From: Paraktedonobacter sp039923935
GTDB taxonomy: Bacteria > Chloroflexota > Ktedonobacteria > Ktedonobacterales > Ktedonobacteraceae
Direction: 5' to 3'
Length of the DNA stretch: 5,448 nt
Assembly (NCBI GenBank): GCA_039923935.1
Contig: JBDTBU010000124.1
Location: forward strand, 1 to 5,448
The position numbers and the translations under genes were made by a program. Under the pieces are notes generated by a model. That model was not told where the DNA came from. It saw only the letters and a program-made list of their open reading frames with translations, and searched no databases. Within the stretch, counting starts at the first letter, position 1. Each line of letters begins with the position of its first letter. Shown one piece after another: positions 1 to 5,448 of this stretch.

Positions 1-47
1 GTACCAATGAGTTCAGCGCCAGCTTTGCGCCAGAGTGGGTTGATCAT
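1..47 (-). CDS. N-terminal fragment of a probable MIP-family (aquaporin/glycerol facilitator-like) channel
   Basis: Only the first 15 codons plus two bases are present; the gene runs off the left edge. Reading the minus strand from the ATG at 47-45 gives MINPLWRKAGAELIGT (the last Thr is certain from its first two bases). A very good Shine-Dalgarno, AAGGAGGG, sits 6 nt upstream, which fixes the start and makes a real gene likely. The 'xxAE(L/F)IGT' stretch after a short basic N-terminus is typical of the first transmembrane helix of the major intrinsic protein family, which conducts water, glycerol or other small neutral solutes across the inner membrane. The family call rests on 16 residues only, so another membrane protein is possible. 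It lies 87 nt downstream of the hydrolase gene in the same direction and could be co-transcribed with it. Confidence 0.6.
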   Translation of the reverse strand, partial: MINPLWRKAGAELIG

Positions 48-53
48 CTAAGA

Positions 54-61
54 CCCTCCTT
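54..61 (-). promoter_or_regulatory. Shine-Dalgarno of the edge-truncated channel-like gene
   Basis: The minus strand reads AAGGAGGG, followed by a 6-nt spacer and ATG (47-45). This near-perfect match to the anti-Shine-Dalgarno sequence is the main evidence that the 47-nt edge frame is a true gene start. Confidence 0.8.
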
Positions 62-134
62 CAAAAAAAATTGGTTGAGAAGAGCTTAGCATAGATTTGC
101 CAAAATTGTAAGGGGACCCTTCGCACCTCGTCGC

Positions 135-965
135 CTACCGTAAAAAAGCGTTGACCGCTTGCATAAATGCATCGAACTTGGCTCGATGGACGTTATGGGT
201 CGCGCCCGCAATCTCAACTGCGCGACTTTGGGTGGAGAGCAAGTGTTGGGCGCGTTCCCAGGCTGCTTCATCCAGCGTGGTTCCGAGAGCGGCATCGGCG
301 CGTACAAGCAGCGTTGGGGCCGCAATCTGAGCCAGCAGGGGTAGGATATCGCCCGCCTGACCTGCTTCGGTGAAGACGCTGACCACCGCTTCGTGCGTCA
401 CCTGCTGCATCGCCTCAATTTTGCCCTCAATATCGGCCTCGGTCCAGCCAGGATTGTTGGCAGCGATTTCCACACGCAATTCTTGCACGGGACGGCCAAT
501 ATCCCTGGTATAGGCGGTTGAGCGTTTCTCAGGATCGCCCCGACCAAAATGGTACGCTGGGTCTTCAAGGATCACATGCGAGAAGCTGGGTGCAGGCTGC
601 TGCGACCACGCACCGCTGGCTAGAACCATTGATGTCGATCCACCCCAGGAATGCCCAATCAGTACAGGATGTTCCAGACCCAGAGCCTCTTTGAACGCAG
701 CCGCGTCATCGGCGGTCTGGCGCAGACTATACGCGCCTCGCTCCGGTTTGATGCTCTTGCCATGCCCGCGCATATCCAGGGCGTAGACACGATAGCGGTC
801 CGCCAGCGCTGGGCCGACGTGTACCCAGCTTTGGGCGTTACTCGTGATGCCATGCAGCAAGAGCGCGGCAGGCAGGTTGGCCCGTTCGGCTCCCCAACTG
901 AGATAGTGGAAGCGACCAGCAGGTAGGTCAATCATCTGTGATTGAGCCTTTACAAGGTTATCCAT
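135..965 (-). CDS. Alpha/beta-hydrolase fold enzyme
   Basis: A complete 276-residue protein, normal length for a single-domain alpha/beta hydrolase, without signal peptide or membrane segment, so probably cytoplasmic. Family landmarks appear in order: the oxyanion-hole motif LLLHG (residues 35-39), DMRGHG (64-69) as in many esterase, epoxide-hydrolase and haloperoxidase-like members, and the nucleophile elbow GHSWGG (104-109) with Ser106 as the expected nucleophile. LEDP (133-136) lies after strand beta-6, and APTLLVRAD (216-224) ends strand beta-7 with Asp224, a candidate acid. GATHNVHR (254-261) has His257 as the likely catalytic base. The middle region (about 137-205) is the variable cap that sets substrate choice, so the substrate (ester, lactone, epoxide or other) cannot be read from sequence. 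The ATG at 965-963 is supported by AGGAGG (979-974) 8 nt upstream. The channel-like gene follows 87 nt downstream. Confidence 0.93.
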   Translation of the reverse strand: MDNLVKAQSQMIDLPAGRFHYLSWGAERANLPAALLLHGITSNAQSWVHVGPALADRYRVYALDMRGHGKSIKPERGAYSLRQTADDAAAFKEALGLEHPVLIGHSWGGSTSMVLASGAWSQQPAPSFSHVILEDPAYHFGRGDPEKRSTAYTRDIGRPVQELRVEIAANNPGWTEADIEGKIEAMQQVTHEAVVSVFTEAGQAGDILPLLAQIAAPTLLVRADAALGTTLDEAAWERAQHLLSTQSRAVEIAGATHNVHRAKFDAFMQAVNAFLR

Positions 966-991
966 TATGGGTTCCTCCTAAATAGTGTGCT

Positions 992-1024
992 TGTTGTGAT
1001 ATTCAATTGTATTATGTCACAGCA
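992..1024. promoter_or_regulatory. Imperfect dyad upstream of the hydrolase gene (candidate operator)
   Basis: The left arm TGTTGTGATAT (992-1002) and right arm ATGTCACAGCA (1014-1024) are inverted copies matching at 9 of 11 positions, with an 11-bp centre. The inner part is TGTGA...TCACA. It begins 27 bp upstream of the hydrolase ATG. On the minus strand it contains CATAAT (1016-1011), a plausible -10-like hexamer, but no convincing -35 accompanies it. A regulator binding here could control the hydrolase. The spacing between TGTGA and TCACA (17 bp) is too long for a classical CRP site, so the regulator family is unknown. The operator role is inferred from position and symmetry only. Confidence 0.35.
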
Positions 1025-1333
1025 TGTGTGCTAAATACATACTGATTGTCGTACATTGCCATTGGGACGCTTGTGGCATAGCCCATTGTTGGGGAACATC
1101 GGCATCCGTTGTTGGGGAACATCACCTCTGTACGCAGTCCATCCAGTCTGTTTTATCTCCCCTCCCATTAAGGTTTCGTCAGGAAATAAGCTATACCGTT
1201 TTCAAAGCCTTAACTGGCTCCCAGAGACGCTTTATAGAGTGCAAATGGACACCATTATTTTTTGATGGCTCCTATTGTCCCAATCACGCTTTGCCTCTAA
1301 AAAAAGTACGCACATGAAAAATTCTCCCCACAT
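1025..1333. other. Intergenic stretch with no supported gene
   Basis: This part of the divergent spacer between the hydrolase and the binding-protein gene has no frame with both a believable ribosome site and protein-like composition. The plus-strand frames starting near 1024 and 1056 have poor start contexts and no recognisable motif. The only structure I see is the 15-bp direct repeat at 1086-1123, listed separately, and a T-rich run at 1256-1263 without a preceding strong stem. The binding-protein promoter must lie somewhere between here and 1616, but I could not identify a convincing -35/-10 pair. Confidence 0.5.
1086..1123. repeat. 15-bp perfect direct repeat, 23-bp period
   Basis: TTGTTGGGGAACATC occurs at 1086-1100 and again at 1109-1123, separated by 8 bp (GGCATCCG). 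The copies are identical and the flanking bases are not, so this is a discrete pair and not a longer duplication. The 23-bp period is about two helical turns, which would put both copies on nearly the same DNA face. It could be a tandem regulator site or a small replication-slippage or element remnant. Neither role is shown by the sequence. Confidence 0.7.
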
Positions 1334-1531
1334 CTACCTTTCGGCAGATGTTCTTTCAGACAAGTTCAGGTACACTGAAAGCATGAGGCAATCGTATCCT
1401 AAATCCATGTTCACTTCGGCATCTTTGATGTAACGACGGACCGTATTGGTTTCAAAGAGAAGATGTCGTTTGGTGTCGTAGAGAAAGGAGGCATTGAGAG
1501 TCTGGCCATCAAGATGGAACCGGCAGTTCAA
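1334..1531 (-). CDS. Doubtful small ORF or gene remnant of unknown function
   Basis: The minus strand is open from 1561 (just after a TGA) to a TAG at 1336-1334, and contains no ATG or GTG near its beginning. The first usable start is a TTG at 1531-1529 without a ribosome site, giving 65 residues. The translation is protein-like: it includes RFHLDGQTLNASFLYD near the start and VRRYIKDAEVNMDLGYDC in the middle, and codons end moderately often in G or C. I do not recognise the family. The missing start suggests a 5'-truncated remnant. It could also be a chance open frame in the leader region of the transporter gene that runs the other way. A weak 6-bp stem (1330-1335 with 1346-1351) overlaps the stop, followed on the minus strand by five Ts, which is not a convincing terminator. 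Confidence 0.28.
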   Translation of the reverse strand: MNCRFHLDGQTLNASFLYDTKRHLLFETNTVRRYIKDAEVNMDLGYDCLMLSVYLNLSERTSAER

Positions 1532-1616
1532 GCGCAGTTCTGCACGCGTATGCCAGATAAATCAACAACAACAGAAAACCCGTTACATCGCCTGAGATAT
1601 GGATGTCCAAGTATTT

Positions 1617-1622
1617 AAGGAG
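1617..1622 (+). promoter_or_regulatory. Shine-Dalgarno of the substrate-binding protein gene
   Basis: AAGGAG followed by 8 nt and the ATG at 1631. It decides the start codon and places the basic n-region directly before the hydrophobic signal segment. Confidence 0.85.
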
Positions 1623-1630
1623 ATTTTCCT

Positions 1631-3313
1631 ATGCGAAAACAGACACGCTCTTGTCCAATGGTGTTTTCCATCTTCCTCTGCCTGCTGGCTCTGTTGATAG
1701 TTGCTTGCGGAGGTCCAACCACTCCCCCCAAGAGCAACGCTGCTGCAGCATCCCCCGACAAACAGGTACTACGTCTTCCCATTGGAGTGCCGGATTTCAC
1801 GTCGCTCGATCCTGCTGTGAGCAATGCAGCCGCAGATTTCCCAGTTGTGAATTTGCTCTTTCCCGGTCTGGTTAAACTTAACAATGACAACTCGGTGGCA
1901 CTGAACCTGGCCACGTCGTATAAGGTTTCCCCAGATGGGCTGTCCTGGACTTTTACGCTGCGTCCAAATTTGACCTTTAGCGATGGCACATCCCTGGGTG
2001 CCCAGGATGTCGCCTATAGTATCAACCGGGCATTAACGCCCGCAACCGGGTCTCGTAGCGCTTCGTTTCTCTCACCAATCAAAGATTTTCAACCCATGCT
2101 GACGGGAAAGATCACGACCCTGATTGGCGATAGCCTTATTGTGAACAGCCCCACCTCTATTACCATCGTTTTGGGTGCACCCGCTCCTTATTTCCTGCAA
2201 GAGTTGGCCCAACTCACTTCGCGTGTGGTCAATAAAGCTTTGATTGATAAGTATAAAACCACCTGGACAGATCACTTAAGTGAAGGGGCTGGTGCTGGTC
2301 CATTCAAAGTTGACAGCTACAGCCACAGCCAGGGGATGACTCTGGTTCCCAATCCTAACTTCTTTGGAACCAAAGCTCGCCTACAGAAGATTGAGTACTT
2401 GCCATCGAGTGATCCTGCAACTGTCTACAAAGAGTATCTGGCTGGTCAGGTTGACTATACTGTCGTTCCACCTTCAAACCTTGCCAGCGCCAAGTCTCGC
2501 AAAGACTTCCAGCAAGCACCTTCGCTCAGTATCAGTTTTGTGGCCATGAACTTTCTGGCCCCACCTTTCAACAACCTCCATATTCGCCAAGCTTTTGATT
2601 TGGCTGTCAATAAGGATGTCCTGAACAACACTGTTTTACACAATTCGGGCATTCCAACCAATCACCTCTTACCGAAGGGCGTCACTGGGTTTAACCAGAA
2701 ATTAACGGGACCGGATGGGGTGAGCGGTACTGCTGGGGATAAGACAAAGGCCCAACAACTCCTTCAACAAGGGTTGAGCGAGGCAGGCTACAGCAGTATC
2801 AGCGCCTTACCTGCTATCGTCTTTACGTATCCCAACATCAGCGTGGACACCCAGCATTTGGCAGAAGCACTTGTGCAAGAATGGCAAAATGTTCTGGGGA
2901 TTACGGTGCAATTGCGGGGAATGGACTTCGCAACGTTCGTCTCGACAGTCTTTCCTGCTACTCTCGGTCATACTGGTCCTTTGCAGATGTGGTTCCTGGG
3001 GTACGGGGAACTCGCCGATCCTTTTTTCTGGGTCAACAGCTTCTTTACTTCAGCAGGATCATTTGGCCAGGGGAACTATGGGCACACGCCTGAAGAACTG
3101 GCGGTCCAACAAGAATTGGAGACGGCGGCGACGAATGGCGATGCTCAGCAGCGCATCCAACAATACAACGATGCTGAACAGAAACTCGCCAATGACGTGG
3201 CTTGGATTCCCATAATCCAGGGGGTAACGCAAGTCCTGCTTAATCCCAAAGTGCAGAACTACAACGCGAATGGTCCGACTGAGACGCCGAGCGATACCTA
3301 TATTGCGGCATAG
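1631..3313 (+). CDS. ABC transporter substrate-binding lipoprotein, family 5 (peptide/nickel/opine type)
   Basis: A complete 560-residue extracytoplasmic binding protein, the usual length for SBP_bac_5 (DppA/OppA-like) proteins. Residues 1-25 form a lipoprotein signal peptide with basic start RKQTR, a hydrophobic core and lipobox I-V-A-C. Cys26 is the expected lipidated residue and is followed by a Pro/Ser/Ala-rich linker to about 44. The family signature spans about 92-134, with SPDGLSWTFTLRP, FSDGTSLGAQDVAYSINRAL and the typical DG and DV positions. Further landmarks are GAGPFKVDSY (221-230) followed by NPNFFG (241-246), HIRQAFDLAVNKDVL (317-331) and the aromatic segment WFLGYGELADPFFW (454-467) near the ligand pocket. 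It should capture a solute outside the membrane and hand it to the permeases encoded next. The ligand, whether oligopeptide, dipeptide, nickel complex, sugar or other, cannot be told from sequence. The start is set by AAGGAG 8 nt upstream. Confidence 0.95.
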   Translation: MRKQTRSCPMVFSIFLCLLALLIVACGGPTTPPKSNAAAASPDKQVLRLPIGVPDFTSLDPAVSNAAADFPVVNLLFPGLVKLNNDNSVALNLATSYKVSPDGLSWTFTLRPNLTFSDGTSLGAQDVAYSINRALTPATGSRSASFLSPIKDFQPMLTGKITTLIGDSLIVNSPTSITIVLGAPAPYFLQELAQLTSRVVNKALIDKYKTTWTDHLSEGAGAGPFKVDSYSHSQGMTLVPNPNFFGTKARLQKIEYLPSSDPATVYKEYLAGQVDYTVVPPSNLASAKSRKDFQQAPSLSISFVAMNFLAPPFNNLHIRQAFDLAVNKDVLNNTVLHNSGIPTNHLLPKGVTGFNQKLTGPDGVSGTAGDKTKAQQLLQQGLSEAGYSSISALPAIVFTYPNISVDTQHLAEALVQEWQNVLGITVQLRGMDFATFVSTVFPATLGHTGPLQMWFLGYGELADPFFWVNSFFTSAGSFGQGNYGHTPEELAVQQELETAATNGDAQQRIQQYNDAEQKLANDVAWIPIIQGVTQVLLNPKVQNYNANGPTETPSDTYIAA

Positions 3314-3351
3314 CATTGCTGATGCCTGAGTAGAGCATTGGCAATGCGCTC
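3313..3351 (+). other. Inverted repeats directly after the binding-protein stop codon
   Basis: GCATTGC (3313-3319) overlaps the last base of the stop codon and is the reverse complement of GCAATGC (3341-3347). A competing compact hairpin, GCATTG-G-CAATGC (3335-3347), uses the same right arm; its 1-nt loop means the top pair must open. No T-run follows, so this is not an intrinsic terminator. It could help protect the 3' end of the upstream message together with the larger stem at 3367-3421, but that is inference. Confidence 0.35.
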
Positions 3352-3366
3352 AAAGGAACCTTTCCT

Positions 3367-3421
3367 AGGGAGCCACGAGCAGTCGCTAGTCTACAAACTG
3401 GCGATTGCTCAGGGACTCCTT
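3367..3421 (+). promoter_or_regulatory. Long stem-loop between binding-protein and permease genes
   Basis: The main stem pairs GAGCAGTCGCTAGT (3377-3390) with ACTGGCGATTGCTC (3397-3410) around a 6-nt loop CTACAA. All 14 positions can pair in RNA, 12 as Watson-Crick and 2 as G-U. Beyond a small internal loop, AGGGAG (3367-3372) can pair with CTCCTT (3416-3421), with one G-U. The two G-U positions are wobble pairs only in the plus-strand transcript (they would be A-C on the other strand), which fits the direction of the transporter genes. No U-tract follows, so it is not a standard terminator. It sits 63 nt after the stop of the binding-protein gene, where many importer operons carry a stem that stabilises the binding-protein message or reduces read-through into the permeases. 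That role is inferred. Confidence 0.6.
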
Positions 3422-3585
3422 GGCGGTTAAGAGAGACATTCATTGTTTCGTGCATGGCATGTACCAAGGAAGATCACTCTCGCGGGATGAACACAACAAG
3501 TCACAGGGTATGAGCCTGCCAGGGAAGCTGCTCTGCAGAGATGTCGTCGGTTTGAAATCGGCAAGTTATGCCATAGTGTACAGGG
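3422..3585 (+). other. Remainder of the binding-protein/permease spacer, no gene seen
   Basis: The spacer between the two transporter genes totals 287 nt. Beyond the stem-loops already listed, this part holds only a short perfect palindrome CTCTGCAGAG (3531-3540) and a TTGAAA (3552-3557) that could be a -35, but the best -10 candidate 16 nt later (TAGTGT) is poor. A frame starting at 3405 runs into the permease gene in another frame, has no ribosome site and no protein-like features, so I do not call it. Confidence 0.45.
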
Positions 3586-3600
3586 AAAGAGGCAGTTTTC

Positions 3601-4560
3601 ATGGCTCAGATGCTTCTAAAACGGCTGGTTAGCCTGATCCTGATTGTGCTAGCAATCACTTTTGTCACCTTCATTCTGGGGTATTTTGCTCCAGGTGATC
3701 CTATTCGCAACCTCCTGGGGCTGCAATTTAACCCCATCGTCTATAAGATACTCAGGCATAAATATGGTCTCGACCTGCCCTGGTATCAACAGTATGGAGC
3801 CTTCCTCATCAATCTCCTCCACTTCAACCTGGGCCTTTCGATTGTACAGGAAAACCGTCCTGTTTGGGATATTATCAAAGAGGGCGTGCCGATCTCGGTT
3901 GAGCTGGGCTTCTGGGCACTCGTGATTCAATACGTGGTTGGCGTTCCATTGGGTGTCTTATCAGCGACCAGGGCGAACACCTGGGTTGACACGATGAGTA
4001 CCGGTACGCTTCTGATCGTCTATACCCTCCCTGCTTTCATTACGTGCGTTTTCGTGCAGGTTTTGCTGGTCTGGCTCGATCAGAAAACGAACCTCGGCTG
4101 GCCAATTGCCGGTTGGGGTGCGCCCTGGCAGTATGACTGGAGCGATTTGCAATACAAGATCGCTCCGATTCTGATCTTGTCTTTGGGCGGAATCGCGTAC
4201 ATTGCTCGCTTTACCCGCACCAATCTGCTAGAGGTGCTCCATGTGGATTATGTCCGCACTGCTCGTGCCAAAGGGTTGTCAGAACGGGCAGTGATCTATC
4301 GGCACGCTCTGCGCACTGCTCTGATTCCCCTGGCGACTATCCTGGGCCTCTCTTTGGGCTTACTGATTGGGGGTGCCTTTTTTATCGAGTTTATCTTCAA
4401 CATTCCGGGCCTTGCAAACATTACGCTGCGCTCGGTCATGTCATATGACTACCCGGTAATCCAGGCAACCACGGTCCTGATTGCTCTTGGTGTGGTCGTA
4501 GGCAACCTTCTCGCGGACTTCCTGTATTCCTTGGTTGATCCACGCATCAAATTCGCTTAG
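3601..4560 (+). CDS. ABC transporter permease, DppB/OppB type
   Basis: A complete 319-residue inner-membrane protein, standard length for the first permease of peptide/nickel-type importers. A first membrane helix (about 8-29) is followed by the family motif APGDPI (30-35) and the extracytoplasmic GLDLPWYQQYG (56-66). The BPD_transp_1 region then has helices near 98-120, 133-158, 187-204, 241-266 and 286-308. The cytoplasmic EAA loop is textbook: DYVRTARAKGLSERAVIYRH (216-235) followed by ALRTALIP, with the conserved Gly225; it contacts the ATPase. The C-terminus DPRIKFA is also typical. The start ATG has AAAGAGG (3586-3592) 8 nt upstream. The second permease starts 19 nt after the stop, so the two are surely translated from one message. 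The transported solute is not readable from the permease. Confidence 0.96.
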   Translation: MAQMLLKRLVSLILIVLAITFVTFILGYFAPGDPIRNLLGLQFNPIVYKILRHKYGLDLPWYQQYGAFLINLLHFNLGLSIVQENRPVWDIIKEGVPISVELGFWALVIQYVVGVPLGVLSATRANTWVDTMSTGTLLIVYTLPAFITCVFVQVLLVWLDQKTNLGWPIAGWGAPWQYDWSDLQYKIAPILILSLGGIAYIARFTRTNLLEVLHVDYVRTARAKGLSERAVIYRHALRTALIPLATILGLSLGLLIGGAFFIEFIFNIPGLANITLRSVMSYDYPVIQATTVLIALGVVVGNLLADFLYSLVDPRIKFA

Positions 4561-4563
4561 GCG

Positions 4564-4570
4564 AGAGGAG
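4564..4570 (+). promoter_or_regulatory. Shine-Dalgarno that selects the GTG start of the second permease
   Basis: AGAGGAG lies 9 nt before GTG at 4580 and just after the stop of the upstream permease. The next in-frame ATG (4703) falls inside the first membrane helix and has no such site, so GTG is preferred. Confidence 0.75.
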
Positions 4571-4579
4571 AAAACGTTC

Positions 4580-5448
4580 GTGAGCACAGAAGTTACCCAA
4601 CCACAACCAGCAGAGCAGGCCACAACCAAAGACCTTGCTCGGCAGCCATCACTTTCAGCCACGAGTGAGTCGTTTCGCATTCTTCGCCAGGATAAACGGG
4701 CGATGATCTGCCTGGGTATATTGCTGTTCTTCGTTCTTGTCGCGCTGTTTGGCCCGCTCATCTATCAACATATCGGCTCCCCTTATGAGAGTGATCTCAA
4801 TGGCGTTGTCCCTGCGGCACTGTACCACAACCCTTACCACCAGGAACTAGAACGCCAGGACGAATTTATCTCCCCGCAATATTGGTTGGGAACCGATAGC
4901 TTGGGCAGAGATTTGCTGGCGCGATTGATGCAAGGGATGCTGATCTCGCTGACTGTCGCGGTGATGGTTGAGGTGATTGTCCTTGGCATAGGCGTGGTAA
5001 TCGGTCTGGTGGCTGGCTACTATGGGGGTTGGGTTGACCAACTTCTCTCGCGCATCATCGATTTCATCTTTGCCTTTCCGAGCTTTCTGTTTGTGATCCT
5101 GCTGGCCAGCATCTTTGGACCCTGGGCCGATACCAACCTGAAGAATGTCCCGCTGATTGGTTCCAACGGGGATGCACGCCTGATAATTGTCGCGCTTGCA
5201 TTATCACTTACTGGGTGGCCGTTGATGGCACGCTATGTCCGAGGGCAGACGTTACAGATTCGGCAACAGCTCTTTGTGGAAGCTGCTCGTGCGTGCGGAA
5301 GCTCTCATGCACGAATCATCAGACGCCACATTTTTCCACACCTGCTGAACCTTATTGTGTTGACTGCCACGCTCGATCTGGGTGCGATTATTATTGGAGA
5401 AGCTGGCATTAGCCTGTTAGGATTAGGGGTACAAGCGCCCGGTTCGAG
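4580..5448 (+). CDS. ABC transporter permease, DppC/OppC type (3' end outside window)
   Basis: 289 codons are present and the frame is still open at the edge. The start is GTG, supported by AGAGGAG. A hydrophilic N-terminal tail of about 32 residues precedes SFRILRQDKRAMICLG, the typical OppC N-terminal entry into helix 1 (about 42-64). A periplasmic segment leads to the hallmark YWLGTDSLGRDLLARL (101-116). Helices follow near 122-149, 160-180 and 199-218. The EAA loop is EAARACGSSHARIIRRHIFP (234-253), with the conserved Gly240 and the closing 'xxHxxP' pattern. GEAGISLLGLGVQAPGS (273-289) is the conserved end of the next helix. By family comparison about 50-60 residues, including the last helix, are missing. 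It pairs with the upstream permease to form the channel. Genes for the two ATPases (DppD/DppF-like) would be expected next. Confidence 0.95.
   Translation, partial: MSTEVTQPQPAEQATTKDLARQPSLSATSESFRILRQDKRAMICLGILLFFVLVALFGPLIYQHIGSPYESDLNGVVPAALYHNPYHQELERQDEFISPQYWLGTDSLGRDLLARLMQGMLISLTVAVMVEVIVLGIGVVIGLVAGYYGGWVDQLLSRIIDFIFAFPSFLFVILLASIFGPWADTNLKNVPLIGSNGDARLIIVALALSLTGWPLMARYVRGQTLQIRQQLFVEAARACGSSHARIIRRHIFPHLLNLIVLTATLDLGAIIIGEAGISLLGLGVQAPGS

Noticed and set aside
110..121. AAGGGGACCCTT between the hydrolase stop and the channel-like gene, considered as a terminator
   Set aside because: 5-bp arms with a 2-nt centre cannot form a stable hairpin, and no T-run follows on the minus strand at a suitable distance.
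995..1021. CRP-like site TGTGA...TCACA
   Set aside because: The half-sites are 17 bp apart instead of 6, so it does not fit the CRP/FNR consensus. It is kept only as a generic dyad.
1024..1317. 97-codon plus-strand open frame in the divergent spacer
   Set aside because: No ribosome site, composition rich in Cys/His/Trp without motif, and it contains the direct repeat. It reads as chance.
1330..1351. Stem ACATCT/AGATGT followed on the minus strand by TTTTT, considered as an intrinsic terminator
   Set aside because: The 6-bp AT-rich stem has a 10-nt loop and the T-run begins about 8 nt after the stem, too weak and too far for a confident call.
1615..1989. 124-codon minus-strand frame opposite the binding-protein gene
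   Set aside because: It is antisense to a clearly coding region whose family signature lies partly in the same bases. No ribosome site or motif was seen.
3531..3540. Perfect palindrome CTCTGCAGAG
   Set aside because: A 10-bp palindrome without loop is common by chance and has no supporting context.
3314..3600. T-box, riboswitch or tRNA in the spacer
   Set aside because: I saw no T-box AGGGTGG-type motif, no known riboswitch core and no tRNA-like cloverleaf with a TTCRANNC T-loop.
3405..3632. 75-codon plus-strand open frame overlapping the permease start
   Set aside because: It has no ribosome site, its 5' end is within the right arm of the stem-loop, and it overlaps a certain gene in another frame.
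1..5448. CRISPR array, insertion sequence, prophage or defence genes
   Set aside because: No regularly spaced repeats, transposase-like or integrase-like proteins, or paired terminal inverted repeats were found.

Overview
This window looks like ordinary bacterial chromosome of roughly balanced GC (about 50%). Shine-Dalgarno sites are strong, and the nutrient-binding protein is a lipoprotein with a short Cys-Gly-Gly junction. From the style of the proteins I lean towards Chloroflexota, possibly Ktedonobacteria. That is an impression from protein style, not a proof.

Layout. On the minus strand at the left edge is the first 47 nt of a gene whose N-terminus (MINPLWRKAGAELIGT) resembles the first helix of MIP/aquaporin channels. 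Upstream of it and in the same direction is a complete alpha/beta-hydrolase gene (135-965). A 665-nt divergent intergenic region (966-1630) follows. It holds a dyad just upstream of the hydrolase, a 15-bp perfect direct repeat at a 23-bp period, and a weak minus-strand open frame that may be a gene remnant. From 1631 to the right edge is a plus-strand ABC importer locus of the peptide/nickel/opine class: a family 5 substrate-binding lipoprotein (1631-3313), a DppB/OppB-type permease (3601-4560) and a DppC/OppC-type permease (4580 to the edge, truncated).

How they work together. The lipoprotein captures a peptide or similar solute outside the membrane and delivers it to the channel formed by the two permeases. 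The EAA loops of the permeases dock ATPases that are not in this window and probably lie just downstream. The binding-protein gene is separated from the permease pair by 287 nt containing a long, wobble-paired stem-loop. This arrangement is commonly associated with making more binding protein than permease. The hydrolase and the channel-like gene form a separate minus-strand unit with no evident functional link to the importer.

I found no clearly new biological system. The points most worth a second look are non-coding: the stem-loop inside the transporter locus, the dyad before the hydrolase, the direct repeat, and the possible ORF remnant.
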